A stretch of DNA of 64,000 bases from Microbacterium sp. Leaf159 (GCF_001423615.1 NZ_LMOU01000001.1:1126323-1190322); one strand, 5' to 3'; positions 44,433-53,508 are shown, counted from the first letter of the stretch. Numbers and translations: made by a program. The notes: generated by a model from the letters alone, not told the origin.

Positions 44433-45551
44433 TTAACGGGCGGTGCCGTATCCCTGAAGAGCCTCGTCGAGCATCGCCGAGGTGGCGGCATCCGTGCCTG
44501 CATGAGGCGCCACACGGATCGATGAGCCGCGCGCGGTGACCACGAGACCCGCGTTCGCGAGCGCGGCGGCGAGGCGAGCCGGCTCGTCGGGGAGCAACGA
44601 CACGATGCCGGCACGACGCCCGCGCTCGCGCGGGGAGACCACCGGGACGCCGTGCCGATCGGCGATCTCGATGACCGCGTCGACCTGCTCGGCGAGACGC
44701 GCCTCGATCGCCGCCACACCGGCGTCGCACACGTCGCGCAGGCCGATCGCGAGCCGACCTGCCGCGAGCGTGTCGGGGCCGCTGACCGTGTAGGCCTGCG
44801 CCGTCGGAGACGGAGCCGGGAGGTCGTCGACGGGAAGCCCTGCGGACGACGAACCGGTGATGCCGCTGAGCAGAGGTGCGATCCTCTCCCGCGCGCGGGG
44901 CGAGAACCACGCGAAACCACTGCCGCGTCCGGCGCGCAGCCACTTGTACCCGTGGCCCACCACGACATCGGCCGCGGAGTAGTCGGCGTCCACCACGCCG
45001 AACGACTGCACCGCGTCGACGATCAGCAGACGGTCGGGGCCGATCAGCTCTCGCAGCGCAGCGAGGTCGGCGCGATAGCCCGTGCGGAAGTCCACGTGGC
45101 TCAGCACGAGGGCGGAGACATCCGCATCGAGCGCCTCGGCGACGGCATCCGGCGTGATGCGTCCGTCAGCCGGCGCGAGCCAGCGCGGGGCGAGCGATCC
45201 ACGTGATGCCGCGGCGGCACGCTCGAGCGTGAGGCTGACACTCGGGAACTCGGCGCCGCCTGCGATCACCGATCCGCTCAGCCCGTACAGCGCGTGCATC
45301 AGGCCGTGGGTCGAAGAGGGCTGCAGCGTGACATCGGCGGCATCCGCCCCGAGCATCTGCGCGATGAGATCCTGTGCCTGTCCGACTCGCTCGGCCACGA
45401 GCGCGAGGGACGAGGGGCGACCGCTCGCGAGCAGATCCGCGTCGGCGAAGACCTCCTCGCGAACCGAAGGAGACAGCGGCCCGAAGGCCGCCCAGTTCAG
45501 ATAACCCGGCTCGCCGTCGAAGGAGGCGAGGTAGGCGTCGAAAGCACTCAC
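44433..45551 (-). CDS. Class V aminotransferase-fold PLP enzyme
   Basis: A 372-residue fold-type I PLP enzyme with aminotransferase class V features: PSSTHGLMHAL near residue 78 binds the cofactor phosphate, VDAVQSFGVVDAD contains the pyridine-binding Asp, and GHGYKWLRAG carries the schiff-base lysine. There is no reactive cysteine loop, so it is not a cysteine desulfurase; relatives include isopenicillin N epimerase-like and kynureninase-like enzymes. Reaction unknown. CAGAAT six bases before its GTG is close to the leaderless pattern. Confidence 0.82.
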   Translation of the reverse strand: MSAFDAYLASFDGEPGYLNWAAFGPLSPSVREEVFADADLLASGRPSSLALVAERVGQAQDLIAQMLGADAADVTLQPSSTHGLMHALYGLSGSVIAGGAEFPSVSLTLERAAAASRGSLAPRWLAPADGRITPDAVAEALDADVSALVLSHVDFRTGYRADLAALRELIGPDRLLIVDAVQSFGVVDADYSAADVVVGHGYKWLRAGRGSGFAWFSPRARERIAPLLSGITGSSSAGLPVDDLPAPSPTAQAYTVSGPDTLAAGRLAIGLRDVCDAGVAAIEARLAEQVDAVIEIADRHGVPVVSPRERGRRAGIVSLLPDEPARLAAALANAGLVVTARGSSIRVAPHAGTDAATSAMLDEALQGYGTAR

Positions 45552-45587
45552 CGACCAATTCTGGCACGGCGTTCAGAACGCCTCGGA

Positions 45588-46370
45588 TCAGCGCCCGAAG
45601 CGCCGATCGCGGTCTGCGAAGTCGCGGATCGCACGCAGGAAGTCGACCTGGCGGAGATCCGGGCCGAGTGCCTCGACGAAGTAGAACTCGCTGTGCGCGC
45701 TCTGCCAGAGCAGGAAGTCGCTCAGACGCTGCTCACCGCTCGTGCGGATGACGAGATCGGGATCCGGCTGCCCGCCGGTGTAGAGGTGCTCTCCGATCAT
45801 CTCGGGAGTGAGGTGCGCGGCGAGATCCTCGATGGTTCCGCCCGAGGCCTGGTGCGACGTGACGATGCTGCGAACCGCGTCGACGATCTCATTGCGTCCG
45901 CCGTAGCCGACCGCGAGGTTCACATGGAGTCCGGTGTGATCGCGCGTGCGCTGTTGCGCGTCGTCGAGCACCCTGGCGAGCTCCGGCGGCAGGATGTCGG
46001 ATCGTCCGACGTGCTTGACCCGCCAGTTAGGCTCCTGCGACAGCGCCTCGGCGAGCTCCGCGATGATCTCGATGAGGTCGGCCAGCTCTGCGGAGTCACG
46101 CTTGAGCAGATTGTCGCTGGAGAGCAGATAGAGAGAGACGACACGGACTCCGAGCTCGTCGCACCATCCGAGGAACTCCCGCATCTTGGCGGCACCTGCC
46201 CGGTGCCCCTCGGCCGGGGTCTCGTATCCGAGCTGTCGGGCCCATCGCCGATTCCCGTCGATCATCATCGCGACGTGGTGCGGAACGGACGCCGGGTCCA
46301 GGTGGCGGCGCAGCCTGCTGGTGTAGAGCCGGTACAGCGGCCCCCGCCCCTGACCATCACGTGACATCAC
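45588..46370 (-). CDS. uppS: Isoprenyl (undecaprenyl) diphosphate synthase
   Basis: A cis-prenyltransferase of 260 residues that builds the polyprenyl carrier lipid for cell-wall synthesis from IPP. The active-site DGNRRWA lies at residues 38-44, and RTSGEQRLSDFLLWQ closes the site. The product chain length cannot be told from sequence. The GTG start has TAGCGT six bases upstream; an ATG is the next codon. Confidence 0.95.
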   Translation of the reverse strand: MMSRDGQGRGPLYRLYTSRLRRHLDPASVPHHVAMMIDGNRRWARQLGYETPAEGHRAGAAKMREFLGWCDELGVRVVSLYLLSSDNLLKRDSAELADLIEIIAELAEALSQEPNWRVKHVGRSDILPPELARVLDDAQQRTRDHTGLHVNLAVGYGGRNEIVDAVRSIVTSHQASGGTIEDLAAHLTPEMIGEHLYTGGQPDPDLVIRTSGEQRLSDFLLWQSAHSEFYFVEALGPDLRQVDFLRAIRDFADRDRRFGR

Positions 46371-46376
46371 CTCCCT

Positions 46377-46382
46377 ACGCTA
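46377..46382 (-). promoter_or_regulatory. -10 element, leaderless promoter of uppS
   Basis: TAGCGT on the minus strand, six bases before the uppS GTG. Confidence 0.6.
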
Positions 46383-46452
46383 TCGTGCCGGGGCCCGAGC
46401 GACAGTGGGCTGACGCTCAGGATATGTACGCGTGGTGGAATGGCGGCCCGCA

Positions 46453-46458
46453 TAGAGT
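46453..46458 (+). promoter_or_regulatory. -10 element, leaderless promoter
   Basis: TAGAGT, six bases before the GTG of the PAQR-family gene. Confidence 0.65.
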
Positions 46459-46464
46459 GAGAGC

Positions 46465-47193
46465 GTGAGCACTCCCGACTCCTCGGTACCTGACGTCCCC
46501 CAGCTGCCCCTCCTGGAGGAGGCGGCGCACGACGCCGCCGTCGAGATCAGACCGACGTGGCGCGGCTGGATCCATGCGGCCACGTTCCCCGTCGCGATCG
46601 TCGCCGGTGTGGTGCTCATCATCGTCGCCCAGGGCGGGGCCGCGAAATGGGCGGCCGCGGTCTTCATGGCGACGTCGCTGCTGCTGTTCGGCAATTCCGC
46701 GCTCTACCATCGGTTCGATTGGAGCCCGAAGGTCAAGGTCGTCCTCAAACGGATCGACCACGCGAACATCCTGCTGCTGATCGCCGGCACCTACACACCG
46801 CTGGCCGTGCTCGCCCTGCCGCCCGAGAAGGGGGCACTGCTCCTCGTGCTCGTCTGGAGCGGCGCTCTGCTCGGCATCCTGTTCCGGGTGTTCTGGATCA
46901 ACGCCCCGCGCTGGCTCTATGTGGCGCTGTACCTGGTGCTCGGCTGGGCGGCCGTGATGTACATGGCCGACCTGCTCGTCGCGAACGCGGCGATGATGGT
47001 GCTCGTCATCATCGGCGGCCTGCTGTACACGGGCGGGGCGATCGTCTACGCGCTCAAGAAACCCAACCCGTGGCCGGGCCATTTCGGCTTCCACGAGATC
47101 TTCCACGTCTGCACGGTGCTGGCATTCCTGTGCCACTGGACAGCGTGCCTGCTCATCGCCCTGGCGCCGCTGTCGCCGTCGCTCGGAGCGTGA
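46465..47193 (+). CDS. PAQR/hemolysin III family membrane protein
   Basis: A 242-residue protein with seven membrane helices. Conserved family residues are visible: SALYHR in helix 2, RIDHANI in helix 3 and HEIFHVCTVLAFLCHW in helix 7, whose histidines bind zinc in PAQR proteins. In bacteria the family is linked to membrane fluidity; the hemolysin name is historical. Divergent from uppS, as in other actinobacteria. GTG start, TAGAGT six bases upstream. Confidence 0.93.
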   Translation: MSTPDSSVPDVPQLPLLEEAAHDAAVEIRPTWRGWIHAATFPVAIVAGVVLIIVAQGGAAKWAAAVFMATSLLLFGNSALYHRFDWSPKVKVVLKRIDHANILLLIAGTYTPLAVLALPPEKGALLLVLVWSGALLGILFRVFWINAPRWLYVALYLVLGWAAVMYMADLLVANAAMMVLVIIGGLLYTGGAIVYALKKPNPWPGHFGFHEIFHVCTVLAFLCHWTACLLIALAPLSPSLGA

Positions 47194-47219
47194 CCGAGCC
47201 TGAGCGTCTCAGTGACTGA

Positions 47220-47504
47220 TCAGCGCTTGTCGGGATCGTCGTCGCCCTCGCGGACGATCGGCAGGCCGGCATCCGTCTCGGTCGCCTCATCGGCCTTGAG
47301 AGCGGCCTCTTCGGCGTCGAGCTCTTCTCTGACCTCTTCCCGGTACCGCACGCGGCGGATCCGTCGGTTCATGTCGAGGATCAGGAGGATCACGGCGACC
47401 AGGATGATCACCACGGCGGCGAAGCCGACGAAGCCGGGCGTGACCAGCTGGGGGTCAACCGTCATCGTGGGCGTCGGCATCGGGGTCTCGGTCAGAGCAA
47501 GCAC
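47220..47504 (-). CDS. Small membrane protein, 94 residues
   Basis: One membrane helix (about residues 25-45, FVGFAAVVIILVAVILLIL) is followed by a basic stretch (RRIRRVRYREEVREE) and an acidic C-terminal tail. An N-out, C-in single-pass protein is predicted. In other actinobacteria a small protein of this type sits beside the mycothiol amidase gene mca, but mca is not present here. GTG start with GAAAGG upstream. Confidence 0.82.
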   Translation of the reverse strand: MLALTETPMPTPTMTVDPQLVTPGFVGFAAVVIILVAVILLILDMNRRIRRVRYREEVREELDAEEAALKADEATETDAGLPIVREGDDDPDKR

Positions 47505-47573
47505 GGAGTCGGCCTTTCATGCGCAGGTCGCATAACCTGGAGTTACCAGCCTAACGACCGGAAGCGCCACCCC

Positions 47574-47960
47574 GTGACAACCGCAGAACAGCTCGACGAC
47601 CGATACGGCCGCACCCGCCGGCGACGAGGCCCGTGGATCGTGGTCATCGCGATCGCCGTCCTGCTCGTCGGAGCCTTCGGATGGATGACCGTGACCACCC
47701 AGATGAACGCGGTCGACTCCGACGATCTCGGTTTCGATCTGGTCGACGAGCACACCGTCAACGTGCGGTTCCAGATCACCGGAGTGCAGGGCAAGGACGT
47801 GGCCTGCGTCGTCGAGGCGCTCGACGAGGAGTTCGGCGTCGTGGGGTGGAAGGTCGTCGAGATCCCCGCCGGCGACACCCATTCCCAGGCCCTCTCGGCC
47901 ACGGTTCCCACGGTCTCGGCCGCGACGACAGGTTTGGTGAACAGCTGCTGGGTCGCCTAG
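47574..47960 (+). CDS. DUF4307 family membrane protein
   Basis: A 128-residue protein with a basic N-terminus (YGRTRRRRGP), one membrane helix (WIVVIAIAVLLVGAFGW) and a periplasmic beta-rich domain with two cysteines (VACVVEAL and the final SCWVA), possibly forming a disulfide. DUF4307 proteins sit next to greA in many actinobacteria. Function unknown. Confidence 0.88.
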   Translation: MTTAEQLDDRYGRTRRRRGPWIVVIAIAVLLVGAFGWMTVTTQMNAVDSDDLGFDLVDEHTVNVRFQITGVQGKDVACVVEALDEEFGVVGWKVVEIPAGDTHSQALSATVPTVSAATTGLVNSCWVA

Positions 47961-47977
47961 ACTCGTCGCAGCAAGAC

Positions 47978-48004
47978 GACGCCCTGGCAACCTGCCGGGG
48001 CGTC
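47978..48004 (+). terminator. Probable terminator before greA
   Basis: GACGCCC and GGGCGTC arms around a 13-base loop; outer AAGACG and CGTCTT can pair in an alternative fold. Located between DUF4307 and greA. Confidence 0.55.
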
Positions 48005-48056
48005 TTGGCATATCCCCCGCGGATCGTCGGCGGGTACCTACCGAAGGAGCTTCGTC

Positions 48057-48548
48057 ATGTCTACTGACGCTCAGGTTCCCTTCCTCACGCAGGAAGCATA
48101 CGACCGGCTCGTCTCCGAGCTGGAACACCTGTCCACGACGGGACGCGACGAGATCGCCAAGCGCATCGAAGCGGCCCGCGAAGAGGGCGACCTCAAGGAG
48201 AACGGCGGCTATCACGCGGCCAAGGACGAGCAGGGCAAGCAGGAGGCGCGCATCCGCACCCTGGAGAACCTGCTCAAGACCGCGAAGGTCGGAGAGGCTC
48301 CCGCCAGCCGCGGCATCGTCGAGCCGGGCACCGTCGTCACCGCGGTGGTCGCGGGAGGCGAAGAGGTCTTCCTCCTCGGCAGCCGCGAGATCGCGGCCGG
48401 CGGCAGCGACCTCGACGTGTACAGCGAAGCCAGCCCGCTCGGGCAGGCGATCCTCGGTCTCAAGGTCGGCGAGAAGTCGTCGTACGAGGCTCCGAACGGG
48501 CGCTCCATCGCCGTCGAGATCGTCAACGTCGAGACCTACACCGGCTGA
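48057..48548 (+). CDS. greA: Transcription elongation factor GreA
   Basis: A 163-residue cleavage factor that rescues backtracked RNA polymerase. The N-terminal coiled coil carries the acidic tip EEGDLKENGGYHAAKDEQ, and the C-terminal FKBP-like domain ends with SYEAPNGRSIAVEIVNVE. CGAAGGAG precedes the ATG. A long perfect terminator follows. Confidence 0.96.
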   Translation: MSTDAQVPFLTQEAYDRLVSELEHLSTTGRDEIAKRIEAAREEGDLKENGGYHAAKDEQGKQEARIRTLENLLKTAKVGEAPASRGIVEPGTVVTAVVAGGEEVFLLGSREIAAGGSDLDVYSEASPLGQAILGLKVGEKSSYEAPNGRSIAVEIVNVETYTG

Positions 48549-48577
48549 CGTCGCCGACCGGGCGATCATGCCCGTCA

Positions 48578-48617
48578 TACGAAGAGGCCCCGTCCGCTCG
48601 GACGGGGCCTCTTCGTA
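48578..48617. terminator. Bidirectional terminator between greA and ilvA
   Basis: A perfect 19-base stem, TACGAAGAGGCCCCGTCCG against its complement, with a 2-base loop. Serves both convergent genes. Confidence 0.93.
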
Positions 48618-48628
48618 CGCTCGGGTGC

Positions 48629-49858
48629 TCAGTCCGGAACGATCATCGGGTGGAAGCCCGCCCGACGCAGCGTGTCGAGCGTGTGCTCGGAGTGCTCGGC
48701 ACCGCGCGTCTCGACGCTGAGCTCGAGGAACACCTCGCTGATCTGCAGTCCGTGGCCGTGGCGGGTGTGCATGGCCTCGATCACGTTGGCTCCCGCCTCG
48801 GCGATCAGCTCGGACACGCGCGCGAGCTGACCGGGGCGGTCGGGAAGCGGGATGCGGATCGTCAGGTACCTGCCGGATGCCGCGAGGCCGTGCGAGACCA
48901 CGCGCTGCAGCAGCAGCGGATCGATGTTGCCGCCTGAGACGACGGCCATTGTCTTGCCGCTGGCCTTCACCTTGCCGGCGAGAATCGCCGCGACTCCCAC
49001 GGCACCCGCGGGCTCCGCGATCACCTTGGACTGTTCGAGCAGCACGAGGATGGCGCGTGCGAGGTCGTCGTCCGTCACCGTGACGACCTCGTCGACGAGG
49101 TCCTTGATGATCTCGAACGGGATGGCTCCGGGGCGGGCGACAAGGATGCCGTCGGCGATCGTGGGCTTCGTCTCGATGTCGACGGGGTGCCCGGCTTCGA
49201 GCGAGGGGAGCATCGCCGCGGCGTTCTCAGCCTGGACGCCGATGATGCGGACGGTGCGGCCGAGCTCTGCGGCCTTCGCCTTCACGGCGGCGGCGACGCC
49301 GGCGATGAGGCCTCCTCCGCCGATCCCGAGCACGATCGTGTCGACGTCCGGAGCGTCCTCGAGCAGCTCCAGTCCGAGGGTGCCCTGACCGATGACGACG
49401 TCGCGGTGGTCGAAGGGATGGATGATCACAGCCCCCGTGCGCTCGGCGAACTCCTCGGCGAGCCGCAGCGAGGTCGCGACGGTCTCCCCCTCGAGCACGA
49501 CCTCGGCACCGTAGCTCCTCGTCGCGAGAAGCTTGGGCACCGGGATGCCGATCGGCACGAAGATGGTCGCCGGGATTCCGAGAGTCTGCGCCGCAAGGGC
49601 GACGCCCTGCGCGTGATTTCCGGCGGAGGCCGCGACCACCCCGCGTGCGCGCTCTTCGGCGCTCAGCTGGGACAGACGATATGCGGATCCCCGGATCTTG
49701 AAGGACCCCGTTCGCTGCAGGTTCTCCATCTTGAGCACGACCGGCGCTCCGAGGACATCCGACAGCGCGCGCGAGGGCAACGTCGGCGTTCGCGTGATCA
49801 CCTCAGCCAGGCTCTGAGCTGCCTTCTCGAACTCGTCCAGGCTGGGGACTGCGCTCAT
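48629..49858 (-). CDS. ilvA: Threonine dehydratase with ACT domain
   Basis: PLP enzyme of 409 residues that deaminates threonine to 2-oxobutyrate. The cofactor lysine is K54 in GSFKIRGS, and GIGGGGLIAGVA is the phosphate-binding glycine loop. Residues about 325-409 form a single ACT domain. That layout is shared by shorter catabolic/TdcB-like and IlvA1-like enzymes, so feedback by isoleucine is possible but not shown. The start overlaps the permease stop as ATGA; the longer upstream frame is a shadow. Confidence 0.93.
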   Translation of the reverse strand: MSAVPSLDEFEKAAQSLAEVITRTPTLPSRALSDVLGAPVVLKMENLQRTGSFKIRGSAYRLSQLSAEERARGVVAASAGNHAQGVALAAQTLGIPATIFVPIGIPVPKLLATRSYGAEVVLEGETVATSLRLAEEFAERTGAVIIHPFDHRDVVIGQGTLGLELLEDAPDVDTIVLGIGGGGLIAGVAAAVKAKAAELGRTVRIIGVQAENAAAMLPSLEAGHPVDIETKPTIADGILVARPGAIPFEIIKDLVDEVVTVTDDDLARAILVLLEQSKVIAEPAGAVGVAAILAGKVKASGKTMAVVSGGNIDPLLLQRVVSHGLAASGRYLTIRIPLPDRPGQLARVSELIAEAGANVIEAMHTRHGHGLQISEVFLELSVETRGAEHSEHTLDTLRRAGFHPMIVPD

Positions 49859-51051
49859 CGATTCCTCCGTCTCCGCTCGCGCGGAACTGTACTCCAGATA
49901 AGGTCTGCGTTCGGCACGTCGCCGGTCTTCCACGACCCCGTGCTGACGGTCACCGCTGCGACGTTGACGAACGCTGCGAGAGGCACCGCGAACAGCGCGC
50001 CGGGGATGCCGCCGACCATCGAGCCGCCGGCGACGACGAGCACGACCGCGAGCGGATGCACCTTCACGGCCGACCCCATCAGGATCGGCTGCAGGATGTG
50101 ACCCTCGAGCTGCTGCACTCCGAGCACCACGGCCAGCATCGCGAGGGCGATCCAGGGGCCGTTGTAGACGAGCGCGAGCAGCACGGCGATCGCGCCGGTC
50201 ACGACGGCACCCACGATCGGGATGAACGATCCGAGGAAGACGAGCACCGCGACGGGGATCGCGAGCGGGACGCCGAGCAGCGCCGCGCCGACTCCGATGC
50301 CGACCGCGTCGATCGCCGCCACGAGCAGCTGCGTGCGTGCGTAGTTGACGATCGTGGCGAACCCGTTGCTCGCGGCGGCGTCGGCGGCGGGGCGCGCGGC
50401 GCGCGGGAAGAGGCGCAGCGTCCACCCCCAGATGCCTCGGCCGTCGGCGAGCAGGCAGATGAGGATGAAGAGCGAGAGCACGGCGCCGGTCGCGACGTGC
50501 GCCGCCGTGGTGCCGACCGCGAGGGCGCCGTTGAGCAGCGTCTGCGTCTGCTCGTTGATGATCTGGAGTCCCTGATCGATGTACCCCTGGATCTGCGATT
50601 CGCTGAGGTGCAGCGGGCCGTCGAGGAGGAACGTGCGGAACTCGTCGACGGCTTGGGAGCTGCGCTCCTGCACATCGGGGAGCTGGGCGCGGATCTGCCA
50701 GATCACGAGCCACAGCAGCAGCGACACGATCGCGAGCGTGCCGATGATCGAGAGGGCGACGGCGAGCCACCGCGGGAAGCGGTGGCGAAGCATCCACTGG
50801 AACCCGGGCCAGAGCAGCGCGGTGATCAGGATGCCCACCATGAGCGGGATGACGAGGAGCTTGAGCTCGATCACGAGCCAGATGAAGCCGGCGACGACGG
50901 CCGCGATCAGCAGCAGCCGCCACGCGTATGCCGCCGTGACACGCAGTCCGACCGGCACCGTCGCATCGGCATCGGCGGTCGGAACACGGTCCGACGCCAC
51001 CGGGCGTGGACGGAAGAGATCCCTCAGCCGCGGACGCTGCTCTTCGCTCAT
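49855..51051 (-). CDS. AI-2E family transporter
   Basis: A 398-residue permease with about eight membrane helices, including a closely spaced N-terminal pair (LLLIAAVVAGFIWLVIE..LLVIPLMVGILITALLW), a central amphipathic region and the C-terminal PILMGSAVKVHPLAVVLVVAGG block. Members are called autoinducer-2 exporters, but many are Na+/H+ antiporters; substrate unknown. The ATG has TAGACT six bases upstream. Confidence 0.9.
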   Translation of the reverse strand: MSEEQRPRLRDLFRPRPVASDRVPTADADATVPVGLRVTAAYAWRLLLIAAVVAGFIWLVIELKLLVIPLMVGILITALLWPGFQWMLRHRFPRWLAVALSIIGTLAIVSLLLWLVIWQIRAQLPDVQERSSQAVDEFRTFLLDGPLHLSESQIQGYIDQGLQIINEQTQTLLNGALAVGTTAAHVATGAVLSLFILICLLADGRGIWGWTLRLFPRAARPAADAAASNGFATIVNYARTQLLVAAIDAVGIGVGAALLGVPLAIPVAVLVFLGSFIPIVGAVVTGAIAVLLALVYNGPWIALAMLAVVLGVQQLEGHILQPILMGSAVKVHPLAVVLVVAGGSMVGGIPGALFAVPLAAFVNVAAVTVSTGSWKTGDVPNADLIWSTVPRERRRRNR

Positions 51052-51057
51052 CGCCCA

Positions 51058-51063
51058 AGTCTA
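51058..51063 (-). promoter_or_regulatory. -10 element, leaderless promoter
   Basis: TAGACT on the minus strand, six bases before the ATG of the AI-2E-family gene. Confidence 0.65.
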
Positions 51064-51117
51064 CGGCGCTGCCGTCGGGCGGCATGACGACGGGGTCACT
51101 ATGTCCGACACCGGCGA

Positions 51118-51123
51118 TACGCT
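51118..51123 (+). promoter_or_regulatory. -10 element, leaderless promoter
   Basis: TACGCT, six bases before the GTG of the YcaQ-like gene. Confidence 0.65.
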
Positions 51124-51129
51124 GGCGAC

Positions 51130-52392
51130 GTGACCGACACTCTCAGCTCTGCCCAGGCGCGTCGAATCGCGCTGGCTGCGCAGGGTTTCACCCGTGCCCG
51201 GCCGAGTTCCGTGTCCGCTCGGCACGTGCATCGCGTGATGGATCGGCTCGGCGTGCTGCAGATCGACTCGGTCAACGTGTTCGCACGCTCGCACTACCTG
51301 CCGCTGTTCTCGCGTCTGGGTTCGTACGACCCCGCGCTGCTCGACCGGGTGTTCCACTCGCGCACGACCCACTACGTCGAGTACATGGCCCACGAGGCGA
51401 CATTCATCCCGGTGGAGGACTGGCCGCTCTGGCGGTTCCGCATGGACGACTTCCGTGCGCGCTGGGCGGGGCCGGACTCCTGGATGAGCACCAACACCCG
51501 CACTCTGCGCTGGGTGCGGGACGAGCTGCGGGATCGTGGCCCGCTGCGCCCCGCCGACCTCAGAGCCGATGCTCCTCGCGAACGCGGCACCTGGTGGGAC
51601 TGGGACGACGTGAAGCTCGCTCTCGAGCACCTGTGGCGCACGGGCGACGTGGCGATCAGTGGCCGCAAGGGCTTCGAGCGCAGCTATGCGCTCGCCGAGC
51701 ACGTGATCCCTGACTCCGTGCTCTCACAAGAGATCCCCCGCGACCAGGCGATCCGCGAGCTCACGCGACGCGCGGCACGTTCCTCCGGAGTCGCGACGCA
51801 GTCCGATCTCGCCGATTACCACCGCATCCGCGATCGTGCGGCGGTGTCGCAATCCATCTCCGATCTCGTCGATGCCGGGGAGCTCCTCCCGGTCGCGGTG
51901 CGAGGCTGGGAGCGCGCGGGGCGCCCGCTTGCCACCTGGCGCCACCACGAGGCCGCGCTCCCGCGAAAGGTCGATGCTGCGGCTCTGCTGACGCCCTTCG
52001 ACCCCGTCGTGTGGTTCCGCGACAGGGCGCTGCGCGCGTTCGACCTCGACTACCGCATCGAGATCTACGTCCCCGCCGAGAAGCGGCGCTACGGGTACTA
52101 CTCGTTGCCGGTGCTCGTCGGTGACCGGATCGTCGCCAGGGTCGATCTGAAGTCCGATCGGGCGACTTCGACACTCCAGGTGCAGTCGGCCTGGTGGGAG
52201 CCGCAGGCCAGGCCCCATGAAGATGCGGAGCGGATCGCGGCCGAGCTGGCACTCGCCGCGTCGTGGCAGGGGCTCGCCCACATCTCCGTATCGGGGTGGG
52301 GCACCGCCTCCGAGAGCCTGCACGATGCCCTCTCCGGCCACTCGGGGGCGTCTGTTCGGCGCCACGTGCACGCCAGGGAAGCCACGCCATGA
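51130..52392 (+). CDS. YcaQ/AlkX-like DNA glycosylase (winged-helix)
   Basis: A 420-residue protein of the HTH_42/YcaQ family. E. coli YcaQ opens DNA interstrand crosslinks; its catalytic QXD motif is seen as LQIDSVNV near residue 38. Other family landmarks are the ARSHYLPLFSRLG, HYVEYMAHEA and TPFDPVVWFRDRALR blocks. The active-site motif suggests a functional glycosylase for alkylated or crosslinked bases. GTG start with TACGCT six bases upstream; the stop overlaps the next gene as ATGA. Confidence 0.9.
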   Translation: MTDTLSSAQARRIALAAQGFTRARPSSVSARHVHRVMDRLGVLQIDSVNVFARSHYLPLFSRLGSYDPALLDRVFHSRTTHYVEYMAHEATFIPVEDWPLWRFRMDDFRARWAGPDSWMSTNTRTLRWVRDELRDRGPLRPADLRADAPRERGTWWDWDDVKLALEHLWRTGDVAISGRKGFERSYALAEHVIPDSVLSQEIPRDQAIRELTRRAARSSGVATQSDLADYHRIRDRAAVSQSISDLVDAGELLPVAVRGWERAGRPLATWRHHEAALPRKVDAAALLTPFDPVVWFRDRALRAFDLDYRIEIYVPAEKRRYGYYSLPVLVGDRIVARVDLKSDRATSTLQVQSAWWEPQARPHEDAERIAAELALAASWQGLAHISVSGWGTASESLHDALSGHSGASVRRHVHAREATP

Positions 52393-52868
52393 CACGTCGC
52401 CTCGCGTGGACGATCGGCGGAGGCGTCGCCGCCCTCGTCATCGCCGTGGCGGCGGTGTGGCTGTGGCAGTCATCGAGCGTCCGTCCGTCGCCTCAGGCAT
52501 CGCCCACCGCGACCGTCGCACCCACCGCCGACGCACAGTCGCTCGCGCAGCAGCAGCTCGACGAACACCTCGAGAGCTGCACGGCGAAAGAGGTCACCGG
52601 GGGCGCCGTCCCCGAAAGGTGCGGCATCCGGATCCCCTGGGGTATGGAGTTCGCGGCGGTCGACAGCGTGCGCTTCCGAATCGATCGGATGCCTGTGCTG
52701 GAGCTGACCGACGACGGATTCATCGCTGACGGCGGAGTTCTCGTCGCGACGGTGTCGGGCACCGGGCAGAACGGCGCCGCGAGAACCGAGACCTACCGCA
52801 CCGAGTCGTGGAGAGTCCGCGGCGACGTCGCGGTCGACGGAGACCGGGTCGATCTCGACGTCTGGTGA
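52389..52868 (+). CDS. Hypothetical membrane-anchored protein, 159 residues
   Basis: Starts MTRRLAWTIGGGVAALVIAV: a basic end and one membrane helix, then a Ser/Pro/Ala/Thr linker and an exported domain with two cysteines (ESCTAKEV and PERCGIRIPW) that may pair. The rest is beta-rich. Family not recognised. Start fixed by overlap with the glycosylase stop. Two genes likely form one transcript ending at the terminator 35 bases on. Confidence 0.78.
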   Translation: MTRRLAWTIGGGVAALVIAVAAVWLWQSSSVRPSPQASPTATVAPTADAQSLAQQQLDEHLESCTAKEVTGGAVPERCGIRIPWGMEFAAVDSVRFRIDRMPVLELTDDGFIADGGVLVATVSGTGQNGAARTETYRTESWRVRGDVAVDGDRVDLDVW

Positions 52869-52902
52869 AGCACCGCACCTGGCTCCTCCGCCCGGGTACG
52901 AA

Positions 52903-52936
52903 GAAGGCCCGATGCGGCGGTGCGCATCGGGCCTTC
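52903..52936. terminator. Bidirectional terminator
   Basis: GAAGGCCCGATGCG and CGCATCGGGCCTTC form a perfect 14-base stem around a 6-base loop, between convergent genes. Confidence 0.88.
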
Positions 52937-52941
52937 GGACG

Positions 52942-53508
52942 TCAGAACTGCACGCGCGGCGGTTCGGAGATCGCACCGCTGTCCGCGACCTCGAAGAACT
53001 CGCGCTCGGTGAATCCGAGCCCCTTGGCGAACAGGTTGTTGGGGAAGACCTTGATCTTCGTGTTCAGCTCTCGGACGCCGCCGTTGTAGAACCGGCGGGC
53101 CGCCTGGATCTTGTCCTCTGTGTCGACGAGCGCCTGCTGAACCTGCAGGAAGTTCTGGCTCGCCTGCAGCTGCGGATACGCCTCGGCCACCGCGAAGAGG
53201 CTGCGAAGGGCCTGTTGCAGGTGTCCCTCTGCGATTCCCGCTTCTCCGGGGCTCCCGGCAGACAGCGTCTCAGCGCGCGCACGGGTGACGTTCTCGAACA
53301 CCGCCTTCTCGTGCGAGGCGTAGCCCTTGACCGTCTCGATGAGGTTGGGTATCAGGTCCGCCCTGCGCTTCAGCTGCACGGTGATGCCGCTCCAGGCCTC
53401 GTCGACGCGCACGTTCAGCTGCACCAGCGAGTTGTAGGTCGCCCAGAGGTAGATTCCGATGAGCAGAATCACACCGACGACGATCAGTACCGGCACGAGC
53501 CATTCCAT
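52942..53508 (-). CDS. LemA family protein
   Basis: A 188-residue membrane protein: an N-terminal helix (LVPVLIVVGVILLIGIYLW) followed by an antiparallel helical domain with NSLVQLNVRVDEAWSG, LKRRADLIPNLIETVKGY and the conserved YNGGVRELNTKIKVFPNNLFA segment. Cellular role poorly known. A TAGGAT and GAGGAAGGG precede the ATG. Confidence 0.94.
   Translation of the reverse strand: MEWLVPVLIVVGVILLIGIYLWATYNSLVQLNVRVDEAWSGITVQLKRRADLIPNLIETVKGYASHEKAVFENVTRARAETLSAGSPGEAGIAEGHLQQALRSLFAVAEAYPQLQASQNFLQVQQALVDTEDKIQAARRFYNGGVRELNTKIKVFPNNLFAKGLGFTEREFFEVADSGAISEPPRVQF

Noticed and set aside
49859..51085. Extension of the ilvA frame upstream to about 818 residues
   Set aside because: The extra part lies inside the AI-2E-family permease gene in another frame; the ATGA overlap gives the true ilvA start.
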